Assembly (NCBI GenBank): GCA_016712565.1
Contig: JADJQU010000010.1
Location: 148,000 to 211,999 of the forward strand
DNA from: Planctomycetota bacterium
GTDB lineage: Bacteria; Planctomycetota; UBA1135; GCA-002686595
Reading direction: 5' to 3'
DNA: 64,000 nt
The notes under the pieces: model-generated
What the model saw: only the letters and a program-made list of their open reading frames with translations
Told to the model about the DNA's origin: nothing
Database searches by the model: none
Shown: in pieces, positions 1 to 7,566 of the stretch
Layout: the number at the start of each line of letters is the position of its first letter
Numbering within the stretch: position 1 is the first letter of the stretch
Made by a program: the position numbers and the translations under genes

Positions 1-1
1 C

Positions 2-2179
2 TTCAACATCGTCGGCGCCACGGCGCCCCTGGCGGTCACGTTCCGTTTCCTGGGCCCCTTCGCCGATGTGCGCAACAGCGCGGGCGCGGTCTACACCACG
101 GCCCCGACCCTGACCCAGGCCAGCGGCAACAGCGTGGTGATGAACTCGCCCGCCGCGACCCTGGTCAACGCCCAAGCGAACGCCTTCAACTGGGCGAACA
201 AGCTGCGCAACTGGACGCGCGCCGTGAACCCGGCGGACGCCACCAACGATTTCGTCAACATCTGCAACACGAACATCGCCTCGACCTGCAATGCCTTCTT
301 CAATGGCACGTCCACGAACTACTACCAGGCGGGCGGCGGTTGCGTGAACACCGCCTTCGCGGACGTGGTGGCGCATGAGACCGGTCACTGGATGAACGTG
401 CGCTACGGCAGCGGCAACGGCTCGGACGGTTTCGGTGAGGGCAACGCCGACATCTTCGGCATGTACCTGACCGATCAGCCGATCATCGGCGCCGGCTTTC
501 AGGGTCCCGGCACCCAGATCCGCAGCGGTCTGAACACGCGCCAATTCTGCGGCGACGCCAACCCCGGCTGCCATCCGGGCGGAGTCCACGCCGACGGCGC
601 GGTGCTGATGGGCGCGGCCTGGAAGGTCCGCGCGAACCTCAAGGCCTCGTTGGGCGCGAGTGCGGGCTCGGCCGCCGCGGACACGATCTTCAACTCGTGG
701 ATGAACGCCTACAACGACGGGCAGATTCGCACGATCGTCGAGACCCACTGGCTGACGCTCGACGACAACGACGGGAACATCGGGAACGGCACGCCGAACT
801 TCACGGCCATCGAGGGCGGCTTCCGCGCCCAGGGCTTCCCGCAGATCCTGCTGGCCGCGGTGAGCATCGCCGGGGTCACGGACCTGCCCGACACCGCCAA
901 CACCGCCGGCCCCTACACGGTGCAGGCGACGGTGACCCCGCTGCTCAACCCGCCGATCACGTCGGTGCAGCTCAAGTACCGCGTCAACGGCGGCGCGTTC
1001 AACACGGTCAACATGGGCGTGGTGTCCGGCGACCTGTACTCCGGCAACATCCCCGGACAGGCCTGCCCCAACCTGGTCGAGTACTACGTCCAGGCCACCA
1101 ACAACGGAGCCCAGACCGCGGTGTTCCCGCCCACGGCGCCGACCTCCGGCCTCCTGGACTTCACCGTCGGCAACGTGGTGGTCGGCATCGACGACAACTT
1201 CGAGACCAACCAGGGTTGGACCACCTCTTCGGTGGGCGCCACGGCGGGCCTCTGGCAGCGGGGAATCCCGGTCAACGACGGGAGCTACCAGTACGACCCG
1301 GCAGCGGACGGCGACGGTTCGGGTCAGTGCTTCCTGACCCAGAACACCCTGGGCAACTCGGACGTCGACAACGGCTCGGTCACGCTGACCTCGCCCAACA
1401 TCGACATGTCCTCCTTGAGCTTCTCGCTCAGCTACCGCTACTACCTCTACAACACGAGCGCCACCGCGGGCGTCGACCGCCTGCTGGTCGAAGCCAACAA
1501 CAATGGCGGCGTCGGCGCGTGGGTCACGATCGCGACCCACTCGACCAACACCACCACGAACTGGAACGCGGCGTCGTTCACCCGCGCGAACCTGGTTTCG
1601 CTCGGGTTCGCTCCGTCGGCCAACTCGCGCATCCGCTTCACGGCCAATGACAGCGGCACGCAGAACATCGTCGAGGCCGCCATCGACGGGGTGAAGGTCC
1701 TGTCCGTCGACTGCGGGCCGCCCTGCCCGTCGCCGGTGGTCTACTGCACGGCGAAGCTCAACTCGCTCGGCTGCCTGCCGGGCATCCTGTCCTCCGGCCA
1801 GGCCAGCGCCACGGCGCTGAACGGCTTCGCGGTGTTCGCGGACGGCGTGCGCAACCAGAAGGCCGGCTTGATGCTCTACGGCATCAGCGGCCGCTCGGCG
1901 GCGCCCTTCCAGGGTGGGTTCCTGTGCATCGCGGGACCGGTGCGTCGTTCGATCGGCATCAACTCGGGCGGCAACGCCCTGCCGGCAGACGATTGCAGCG
2001 GCAGCTACCTGCTCGACATGAACAGCTTCGGGCGCGGGCTCCTCGGCGGAACCCCGATTCCGGAACTGTCGGTGGCCGGCACGGTGGTGCAGATCCAGGC
2101 CTGGGGCCGTGACAACGGCTTCCCGGCGCCCAACAACTCGACGCTCTCCGACGGGCTCGAGTACACGATCTGCCAGTGA
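2..2179 (+). CDS. Secreted M36-like zinc metalloprotease, 5' end outside window
   Basis: The reading frame is open from base 2, so the gene begins upstream of the window; the first in-frame GTG at 68 is probably internal. A gluzincin signature is visible: H-E-T-G-H encoded at about 371-385, followed by G-E-G-N-A-D, whose Glu would be the third zinc ligand, as in fungalysin/thermolysin-type peptidases. A long beta-rich middle part follows. The last ~145 residues are a C-terminal domain (Y-C-T-A-K-L-N-S-L-G ... W-G-R-D ... L-S-D-G-L-E) related to the ends of the proteases at 36370 and 56414. The protein is presumably exported and degrades extracellular protein. The family (M36 versus M4) is uncertain; the metalloprotease nature is well supported. 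Confidence 0.85.
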   Translation, partial: FNIVGATAPLAVTFRFLGPFADVRNSAGAVYTTAPTLTQASGNSVVMNSPAATLVNAQANAFNWANKLRNWTRAVNPADATNDFVNICNTNIASTCNAFFNGTSTNYYQAGGGCVNTAFADVVAHETGHWMNVRYGSGNGSDGFGEGNADIFGMYLTDQPIIGAGFQGPGTQIRSGLNTRQFCGDANPGCHPGGVHADGAVLMGAAWKVRANLKASLGASAGSAAADTIFNSWMNAYNDGQIRTIVETHWLTLDDNDGNIGNGTPNFTAIEGGFRAQGFPQILLAAVSIAGVTDLPDTANTAGPYTVQATVTPLLNPPITSVQLKYRVNGGAFNTVNMGVVSGDLYSGNIPGQACPNLVEYYVQATNNGAQTAVFPPTAPTSGLLDFTVGNVVVGIDDNFETNQGWTTSSVGATAGLWQRGIPVNDGSYQYDPAADGDGSGQCFLTQNTLGNSDVDNGSVTLTSPNIDMSSLSFSLSYRYYLYNTSATAGVDRLLVEANNNGGVGAWVTIATHSTNTTTNWNAASFTRANLVSLGFAPSANSRIRFTANDSGTQNIVEAAIDGVKVLSVDCGPPCPSPVVYCTAKLNSLGCLPGILSSGQASATALNGFAVFADGVRNQKAGLMLYGISGRSAAPFQGGFLCIAGPVRRSIGINSGGNALPADDCSGSYLLDMNSFGRGLLGGTPIPELSVAGTVVQIQAWGRDNGFPAPNNSTLSDGLEYTICQ

Positions 2180-2186
2180 TCGCGAC

Positions 2187-2220
2187 CCGCGCGGCGCCGA
2201 CTCCGGTCAGCGCCGCGCGG
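2187..2220. other. Perfect 11-bp inverted repeat after the protease gene
   Basis: CCGCGCGGCGC (2187-2197) is repeated in inverse orientation at 2210-2220 around a 12-base loop. It lies 8 bases after the stop codon and has no T-tract, so it is more likely an mRNA 3'-end stabilising stem than a terminator by itself. A second hairpin with a T-tract follows at once. Confidence 0.6.
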
Positions 2221-2230
2221 AACCGATGAA

Positions 2231-2274
2231 CGCGAGGCCGGCTGCCCCTCGGGGCGGCCGGCCTCGCGCCTTTT
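2231..2274 (+). terminator. Rho-independent terminator of the protease gene
   Basis: GCGAGGCCGGC pairs with GCCGGCCTCGC, with an extra CCCC/GGGG pairing inside the loop, followed by CCTTTT. The stem is unusually strong and the T-run short, as expected at this GC content. Confidence 0.85.
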
Positions 2275-2313
2275 CCATGCTCTTCGTCGCGCGCCCGACC
2301 GCGCTTTGGCCGC

Positions 2314-2319
2314 TACACT
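2314..2319 (+). promoter_or_regulatory. -10-like TACACT
   Basis: GC-TACACT ends 6 bases before the ATG at 2326. With a normal -10 to start spacing the transcript would begin at or next to the ATG, giving a leaderless mRNA. No convincing -35 was seen. Confidence 0.5.
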
Positions 2320-2325
2320 TCGACG

Positions 2326-4161
2326 ATGGAACGCAGGGGCGCTGGACGAAGGGCCGGACTCGCCCTGGCGGCGATCTTCGTGCTCGCCCTGGGGGTGCGC
2401 TTCGCCTTCTGGTCCCAGATCTCGGGGACGGCCCTCGATCAGTGGCACCGGTTCGACCAGAGCGACATGGCCACCTACGTGGAGCAGGCCCGTCGCATCC
2501 GGGAGGAGAGTCTCACCCAGCCCGATCCCTACCACCCCTACCACAGCTGGCAGACGGTGGCGCCGGCTGAAAAGTGGCTCTCCTGGTACGGCCCCCACGC
2601 CTTCCACCAAGCGCCGCTGTACTCCTACCTGCTGGCCCTGGTGATGCCCTTCGCCGGGGCGGAGTTCCAGTGGGTCAAGGGCCTGCAGCTCCTCTTGGGC
2701 GCCGGCTCCTGCGTCTGGCTGGCCCTGATCGCCCGCCGGCTGTGGAGCGACGTGGCGGGACTCGCGGCGGGCCTGTTGGCGGCCTGCTACGGTCCGCTGG
2801 TGTTCCTGGAGGCCCAGCTGCTGCGCGAAGGCCCGGCCGTGTTCTGCATCCTGGGCCTGTCCTACGGGCTCCTGGTCCACCTCGAGCGAGGGCGCGGAGG
2901 CACGGCGGTTCCCGCCCCAGGCGAGCCCGCGGACCGTCCGAGATCCTGGCTTCCCGCGGCCCTCCTGGGTCTCGGCGCGGGCCTGTTCTCGATGTTCCAC
3001 GAAATGGCCAACGTGGTGACGCTCGCGTTGCTCGTCTGCCTCGCGGCCCACGGAGCCTGGGGCTCGCCCAGCAGGGCCCGCGCGGGCGCACTCGCGGCGG
3101 GAGCGTTCCTGGGGGCCTGGTTCGTGGGGTTCTCGCCCCTGTTCGCGCGCAATCTGGCCGTGGGCGCGGCGCCCTTCTCGGTCTCCTGCCGGACCACGGT
3201 GAACTTCGTCGAGTCCAACGTCGCGGATGCCCCGGCGGGCGGCGCCACCTTCGAGGCGCCCAGTCCCACGGCCGTGCGCGTGCTCGACGAGGCCCAGGGC
3301 AGCGGACTCGCCGCCCTGAAGGGAACCTGGGCGAGCTACGGCGGCGACCTGGGGCGCGTGTTCGACAACCTGTTCGCCAAGTTCGCGGCCAACGGGATCC
3401 CCTGGGAGGTGCCCGACAACACTTCCTTCGAGTTCTTCCGCGAACAGGCACCCGTGCTGCGCTTCGCGCCCACCTTCGCCCTGGTCTTCCCCCTGGGCTT
3501 CGCGGGGCTGCTGCTCGCTCTGGCGCGCCTCGCGAGCCGGGCCAAATCGCCCGCGCGGTCCGCGGAGGCACCGACCAAGAAGGAAGCCAAGCGTCAGCGC
3601 AAGCTGGCCGAGTCCCAGGGGCCCCTCCCCGAGGGGAAGGCCGAGGGCCACCCCTTTCCCCTGGCCGGGCATCTGGCGCTGCTCCTGCTGCTCGCGGGCC
3701 TGCTCTCGGCCCTGAGCCTCGTGCACACCGTGGCGCGCTTTCGCATGTACCTCGTGCCGCTCTTCATCCTCTACGGGTCCTTCGCCCTGGCCGCCCTGTG
3801 GGACCTGCTGCGGGAGCGGCGCCTCGGGCGCGCGGCCCTGATCGCGGGCCTCGTCCTGGCCGGAGTCCAGGCGCAGCGGAGCGTGCCCACGGAGGCCTTC
3901 GTGCGCGGCCTGCGCAACTTCGACTATGCCCTGGCCTGCAAGTTCGCCATCGAGGGCGGCCGGATCGACGAGGCCCGCTCCTTCGCGGCCCGGGCGGCCC
4001 TGAACTTCCCCCGCGACGGCTTGGTGTATTCGCTCGCGGGCCAGGAACTGGAGCGCAAGGGCGAGCGGACCGCGGCCCTGGATTTCTATCGCCGCGCCCT
4101 GACGCTCGAGCCCAACGCCGCCATGGCACTGCAGGGCCTGCGACGCCTGGAGCCCCGTTGA
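2326..4161 (+). CDS. GT-C fold membrane glycosyltransferase with C-terminal TPR
   Basis: A 611-residue polytopic membrane protein of the ArnT/PMT-like GT39 type. Membrane segment 1 spans about residues 10-29 and is followed by an acidic loop (D-Q-S-D-M-A-T-Y) typical of the catalytic loop in GT-C enzymes. Many further hydrophobic segments run to about residue 520. The last ~80 residues (F-A-I-E-G-G-R-I-D-E-A and later) form two TPR-like helices, as in many prokaryotic GT-C proteins. Such enzymes transfer a sugar from a polyprenyl-phosphate donor on the outer face of the membrane. The next gene encodes a DPM1-like GT2 that could make that donor, so the pair plausibly works together. The acceptor is unknown. 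A basic insert (K-K-E-A-K-R-Q-R-K) near residue 420 is a cytoplasmic loop. Confidence 0.8.
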   Translation: MERRGAGRRAGLALAAIFVLALGVRFAFWSQISGTALDQWHRFDQSDMATYVEQARRIREESLTQPDPYHPYHSWQTVAPAEKWLSWYGPHAFHQAPLYSYLLALVMPFAGAEFQWVKGLQLLLGAGSCVWLALIARRLWSDVAGLAAGLLAACYGPLVFLEAQLLREGPAVFCILGLSYGLLVHLERGRGGTAVPAPGEPADRPRSWLPAALLGLGAGLFSMFHEMANVVTLALLVCLAAHGAWGSPSRARAGALAAGAFLGAWFVGFSPLFARNLAVGAAPFSVSCRTTVNFVESNVADAPAGGATFEAPSPTAVRVLDEAQGSGLAALKGTWASYGGDLGRVFDNLFAKFAANGIPWEVPDNTSFEFFREQAPVLRFAPTFALVFPLGFAGLLLALARLASRAKSPARSAEAPTKKEAKRQRKLAESQGPLPEGKAEGHPFPLAGHLALLLLLAGLLSALSLVHTVARFRMYLVPLFILYGSFALAALWDLLRERRLGRAALIAGLVLAGVQAQRSVPTEAFVRGLRNFDYALACKFAIEGGRIDEARSFAARAALNFPRDGLVYSLAGQELERKGERTAALDFYRRALTLEPNAAMALQGLRRLEPR

Positions 4162-4186
4162 ATTGGCCCCGCGAGGCCGGTGAACC

Positions 4187-4192
4187 TACGAT
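4187..4192 (+). promoter_or_regulatory. -10-like TACGAT
   Basis: TACGAT lies in the 38-base gap after the GT-C gene and ends 7 bases before the ATG at 4200, so the GT2 gene may have its own, possibly leaderless, transcript. Confidence 0.4.
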
Positions 4193-4199
4193 TCCTGCG

Positions 4200-4964
4200 A
4201 TGACCGAGCGCTACAAGGTGGTCGTGGTGATGCCGGCCTACAATGCGTCCCGCACGCTGGAACGGGTCTACCACGACATCGCCAAGGAGCAGGTGGACGA
4301 GATCGTCGTCGTCGACGACTGCTCCAAGGACGACACCCTGGCCGTGGCGCGGCGCTTGCCCGTCACGGTGATCGCCCGGGAGAAGAACGGCGGCTACGGG
4401 GCCAACCAGAAGACCTGCTACGACTACGCGCGCAAGGTCGGCGCCGACCAGGTGGTCATGCTGCACGCCGACTACCAGTACGACGCCCGCGTCCTGCCCG
4501 CGGTGCTGCTGCTGCTGCGCCTGGGCATCTGCGATGTGATCCTGGGCAACCGGATCCGCACGCGGCGCGAGGCCCTGGCCTGCGGCATGCCGGCGTCCAA
4601 GTACTTCGCCAATCGGGGCCTGACGATCCTCGAGAACATGCTCTCCGGCCAGAACCTCGGCGAATGGCATTCCGGGTTCCGGGCCTACTCGCGGGCGGTC
4701 CTGGAGCAGGTGCCCTACCACAGGAACAGCGACAACTTCGTCTTCGACTCCCAGTTCCTGGTGCAGAGCGTGCACCAGGGTTTCAAGATCGGCGACATTC
4801 CCGTGCCCGTGCGCTACTTCGACGAGGCTTCGAGCATCGACTTCAAGAACAGCGCGCGCTATGCCTTCGCCACGCTGCGCACCTTCGGTCAATGGTACGG
4901 CCACCGCATGGGGCTCTACCGGGACCCGCTCTTCGAGGTCGCGCCCAGCGGGAGGCCGTCGTGA
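4200..4964 (+). CDS. Family 2 glycosyltransferase, polyprenyl-phosphate sugar synthase-like
   Basis: A 254-residue GT-A fold enzyme without membrane segments. The N-terminal nucleotide-sugar site reads V-M-P-A-Y-N-A-S-R-T-L; V-D-D (38-40) and the motif H-A-D-Y-Q-Y-D (89-95) match the metal and donor-binding acidic residues of DPM1/GtrB-like GT2 enzymes. Family knowledge says these transfer a sugar from UDP or GDP to a lipid phosphate or to a glycan. The start is the ATG at 4200; the much longer open frame upstream of it is only a shadow of the GT-C gene. The stop overlaps the next gene (G-TGA), so the sulfatase-fold gene is translationally coupled. Donor and acceptor are unknown. Confidence 0.85.
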   Translation: MTERYKVVVVMPAYNASRTLERVYHDIAKEQVDEIVVVDDCSKDDTLAVARRLPVTVIAREKNGGYGANQKTCYDYARKVGADQVVMLHADYQYDARVLPAVLLLLRLGICDVILGNRIRTRREALACGMPASKYFANRGLTILENMLSGQNLGEWHSGFRAYSRAVLEQVPYHRNSDNFVFDSQFLVQSVHQGFKIGDIPVPVRYFDEASSIDFKNSARYAFATLRTFGQWYGHRMGLYRDPLFEVAPSGRPS

Positions 4965-6385
4965 TTCCGCCTCGCCCCGGCGCGCCGATCGTCCTGGCTC
5001 TCGGGCTCTTGTGCTCCCTCGCGGCCTGCTCCAAGGGTCCAGAGCAGCGTTCCGTGATCCTGATCACGATCGACACCCTGCGGGCCGACCACCTGTCCGG
5101 GGCAGGCTACGGTCGGCGAACCTCGACCCACCTCGACCGATTGGCCCAGGAAGGCACGAGCTTCGACTGGGCCTTGTCCCCCACTTCCTACACGCGGCCC
5201 TCCCATGCCTCGATGCTCACGGGGCTCGACCCGAGCTTCCACTCCGTGGGCCTGCTCAACTACGAGCTGGCCCTGCGGCCGGAAGAGCGGACCTTGCCGG
5301 AGATCTGCGGCGCCGCGGGGCTGTCCACGGCGGCGGTGGTGAGCAACTTCATCCTGCAGAAGGGCTCGGGCCTGGAGCAGGGATTCGCCACCTACGACGA
5401 CCGGTTGCCGGACCTGGAACAGGTGCGGCGCCTGCCCGAGCGCAGCGCCAAGCACGCCGTGGACAGCGCCCTCGCGCTGCTTCCGAGCCTGGAGCAGGGC
5501 CGCTTCTTCCTCTGGTTGCACCTGCAGGATCCCCACGGGCCCTACACTCCCGCGGCGCACATCGCCGAGCCGGAGCCGGTGGGCGCGGCGCCCGAGCGGC
5601 TGGAGCGCGCGCTTCCCCTGGGCACCGATCAGTCGGGCTACCGTTCCATCCCGGCCTACCAGGGGGTCGGCACCGAGCGGGCCTTCGAGCAGTACCGCGC
5701 CCGCTACGACCGCGAGATCAAGGCCACGGACCAGGAGCTGGGGCGCTTCCTGGACGCGCTGCGGGCCAAGGGGCTCCTGGACACCACGCTGGTGATCGTC
5801 ACCGCCGACCACGGCGAAGCCCTGGGCGAAGACGATTACTTCTTCTCCCACTGCCACTCCGTGGGCCTCGACCAGGTGCACGTGCCCCTGATCGTGGCCG
5901 GACCCGGCGTGCGCGAGGGCGCGCGCATCGCCGCCCCGGTGGGCAACCTGGACGTCTTCGCCACGGCCCTGGAGTTCCTGGATCTGCCCGCGCCCGCGGG
6001 CACCCACTCCAGGAGCCTGCTCCCGGTCCTGCGCGGCGCCGCGCCGGTGCCCGAGGGCCCCGTGTTCACCGCGAGCATCTCCCAGCGCGGCATCGCCCTG
6101 GGGGGACAGTACCTGCGCACCGATCGATTTCCCGCCATGGACACGGAGTTCTGGCGCGTCAACCCCCTGAACCAGAGCACGTTCGTGCCCCTGGGCACGA
6201 ACGCCTGGAGCCTCGCCGGCCGCCAGGCGGTCCCGATCGAGCCGCAGCCCGAACTCCTGACACGACTGCAACAATTCGGGGCCGAGGCCGACGCGGCCCT
6301 CAAGGCCCTCACGTCGGGCCTCGACACGCGCGCCATCGACGAGGGGGCGCGCCGCAGCCTGCGGGCCCTGGGCTACGCCAAATAG
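4961..6385 (+). CDS. Sulfatase-superfamily lipoprotein
   Basis: A 474-residue alkaline-phosphatase/sulfatase-fold protein starting at a GTG that overlaps the GT2 stop. A lipoprotein signal ends in the lipobox S-L-A-A-C (Cys23). The metal site is visible as T-I-D-T-L-R-A-D (Asp38) and later T-A-D-H-G-E-A-L. The usual nucleophile position carries T-R-P-S-H (Thr78) instead of Cys or Ser in C/S-x-P-x-R, so it is not a standard formylglycine sulfatase. A phosphotransferase/phosphodiesterase role, or hydrolysis using Thr, is more likely. Gene order suggests that it modifies or trims the glycan or lipid made by the two upstream glycosyltransferases at the cell surface. The C-terminal motif A-L-G-Y is common in this family. 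Confidence 0.8.
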   Translation: MIPPRPGAPIVLALGLLCSLAACSKGPEQRSVILITIDTLRADHLSGAGYGRRTSTHLDRLAQEGTSFDWALSPTSYTRPSHASMLTGLDPSFHSVGLLNYELALRPEERTLPEICGAAGLSTAAVVSNFILQKGSGLEQGFATYDDRLPDLEQVRRLPERSAKHAVDSALALLPSLEQGRFFLWLHLQDPHGPYTPAAHIAEPEPVGAAPERLERALPLGTDQSGYRSIPAYQGVGTERAFEQYRARYDREIKATDQELGRFLDALRAKGLLDTTLVIVTADHGEALGEDDYFFSHCHSVGLDQVHVPLIVAGPGVREGARIAAPVGNLDVFATALEFLDLPAPAGTHSRSLLPVLRGAAPVPEGPVFTASISQRGIALGGQYLRTDRFPAMDTEFWRVNPLNQSTFVPLGTNAWSLAGRQAVPIEPQPELLTRLQQFGAEADAALKALTSGLDTRAIDEGARRSLRALGYAK

Positions 6386-6477
6386 GGCGGCCGAGTCCGG
6401 GTATGCTGCCTGACCCGGGGCGCGCCCGGCCCACCGGCCCGATCGAGCCTCCCGCATCCGTCGCACCCAGCCCCGCC

Positions 6478-7566
6478 ATGCACGCCCAGCACCGCCCGCG
6501 CCGCCTCGCCCTCGTCTGCGCCCCCTTGGCCTTGGGCGGAGTCCTGGGGCTCCTGGCGCCGGCCGGCCCCCGAGGGGACGCGCTGAGCTTCCATGTGGCG
6601 CAGGGCACGACTCTCGCGCGCAGCTTCGCCTCGCGCCAGGAGGCCTCCCAGGACGAGGTCGAGATGTTGCTCAACGGCCAGCCCATGCCGAGCGGCATCA
6701 CCAACGGCATGACCCTGGTCCAGGAGCAGCGCCTGGAGCTCTCCGACGAATTCGTGGAGCCCGGCCCCGGCCGTGCGGACGCCGCGCCGCGGGTCCTGCG
6801 CCGCAGCTTCCTCGGGATCGAGGCCTCCGGCGAACAGTCCACGGAGAACCCCATGGACGCCGGGCGCCAGGAGGATCGCCGCCATTCCAAGAGCGAGCTG
6901 GAGGGCAAGACCGTGGTTTTCGAGTGGGACGAGGCCCAGCGGACCCACTCCAAGCGCTTCGACCCCGAGGGCCCCGCGATCCAGCTCCTGGAGGGCCTGG
7001 TGGAGGACACGGACTTCCGCGCCCTGCTGCCCCCCGAGGGCGCGGCGGAACCCGGCGACACCTGGGACCTGGACGCGGCGGTGATCTCGAGCCTCTTGAT
7101 GCCGGCCGGCAACCTGTGCCTGGTGGCCGAGGAGGGTCCCGATCGCAAGGAGGGCGATCCGGGGGCCCTTTCCGCCGGGGATCCCTCGCGGGCCTTCGCC
7201 GGCCTGGAGGGCGAGGTGGAGGCCACCTACAAGGGCGCGCGCGACGTGGAAGGCACGCGCTGCGGCATCATCGCCCTGGAGTTCAAGGTCCACTCCAAGC
7301 GGGACCTCAAGGAGGAGCTGGCGCGCTTTTCCCACGGCGATCTGGAAATCGAGCGTGTGGAGGCGTTCCTCTCCCTGGAGGGCGAGGGCGAACTCGCCTG
7401 GGACCTCGCCGGGGGCCACGGCCGCTCCCTGAATCTCAGCGGCAAGCTCAAGAACCAGATGGACGTTTCCATGAAGCTCGTCCAGAGCGATCGCACCCTC
7501 CCGATCCGCAGGAAGATGATGATGTCGGGCACCTACGAACTGCAGGCCAACGTCGAACGACGATGA
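6478..7566 (+). CDS. Secreted protein of unknown function
   Basis: A 362-residue protein with an N-terminal hydrophobic segment (about residues 10-30, rich in Leu, Ala and Gly) that looks like a signal peptide. The rest is acidic and soluble, with E-W-D-E-A-Q and P-G-D-T-W-D-L-D motifs and a beta-rich C-terminal half. I recognise no family with confidence. The ATG at 6478 is preferred over an in-frame ATG near 6404 because only the later one places the signal sequence at the N-terminus. The stop overlaps the start of the metalloprotease gene (ATGA), so the two are co-translated and may act together in the periplasm. Confidence 0.75.
   Translation: MHAQHRPRRLALVCAPLALGGVLGLLAPAGPRGDALSFHVAQGTTLARSFASRQEASQDEVEMLLNGQPMPSGITNGMTLVQEQRLELSDEFVEPGPGRADAAPRVLRRSFLGIEASGEQSTENPMDAGRQEDRRHSKSELEGKTVVFEWDEAQRTHSKRFDPEGPAIQLLEGLVEDTDFRALLPPEGAAEPGDTWDLDAAVISSLLMPAGNLCLVAEEGPDRKEGDPGALSAGDPSRAFAGLEGEVEATYKGARDVEGTRCGIIALEFKVHSKRDLKEELARFSHGDLEIERVEAFLSLEGEGELAWDLAGGHGRSLNLSGKLKNQMDVSMKLVQSDRTLPIRRKMMMSGTYELQANVERR

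Noticed and set aside
2005..3726. Minus-strand frame over the GT-C gene
   Set aside because: Gln/Gly/Arg-rich antisense shadow; also passes through the terminator at 2231.
4961..6385. Standard formylglycine sulfatase for the lipoprotein
   Set aside because: The nucleophile block is T-R-P-S-H, lacking the Cys or Ser of C/S-x-P-x-R that the formylglycine enzyme needs.
6404..6478. Upstream ATG near 6404 as start of the secreted protein
   Set aside because: It would place 25 residues without a signal in front of a good signal peptide that begins at 6478.
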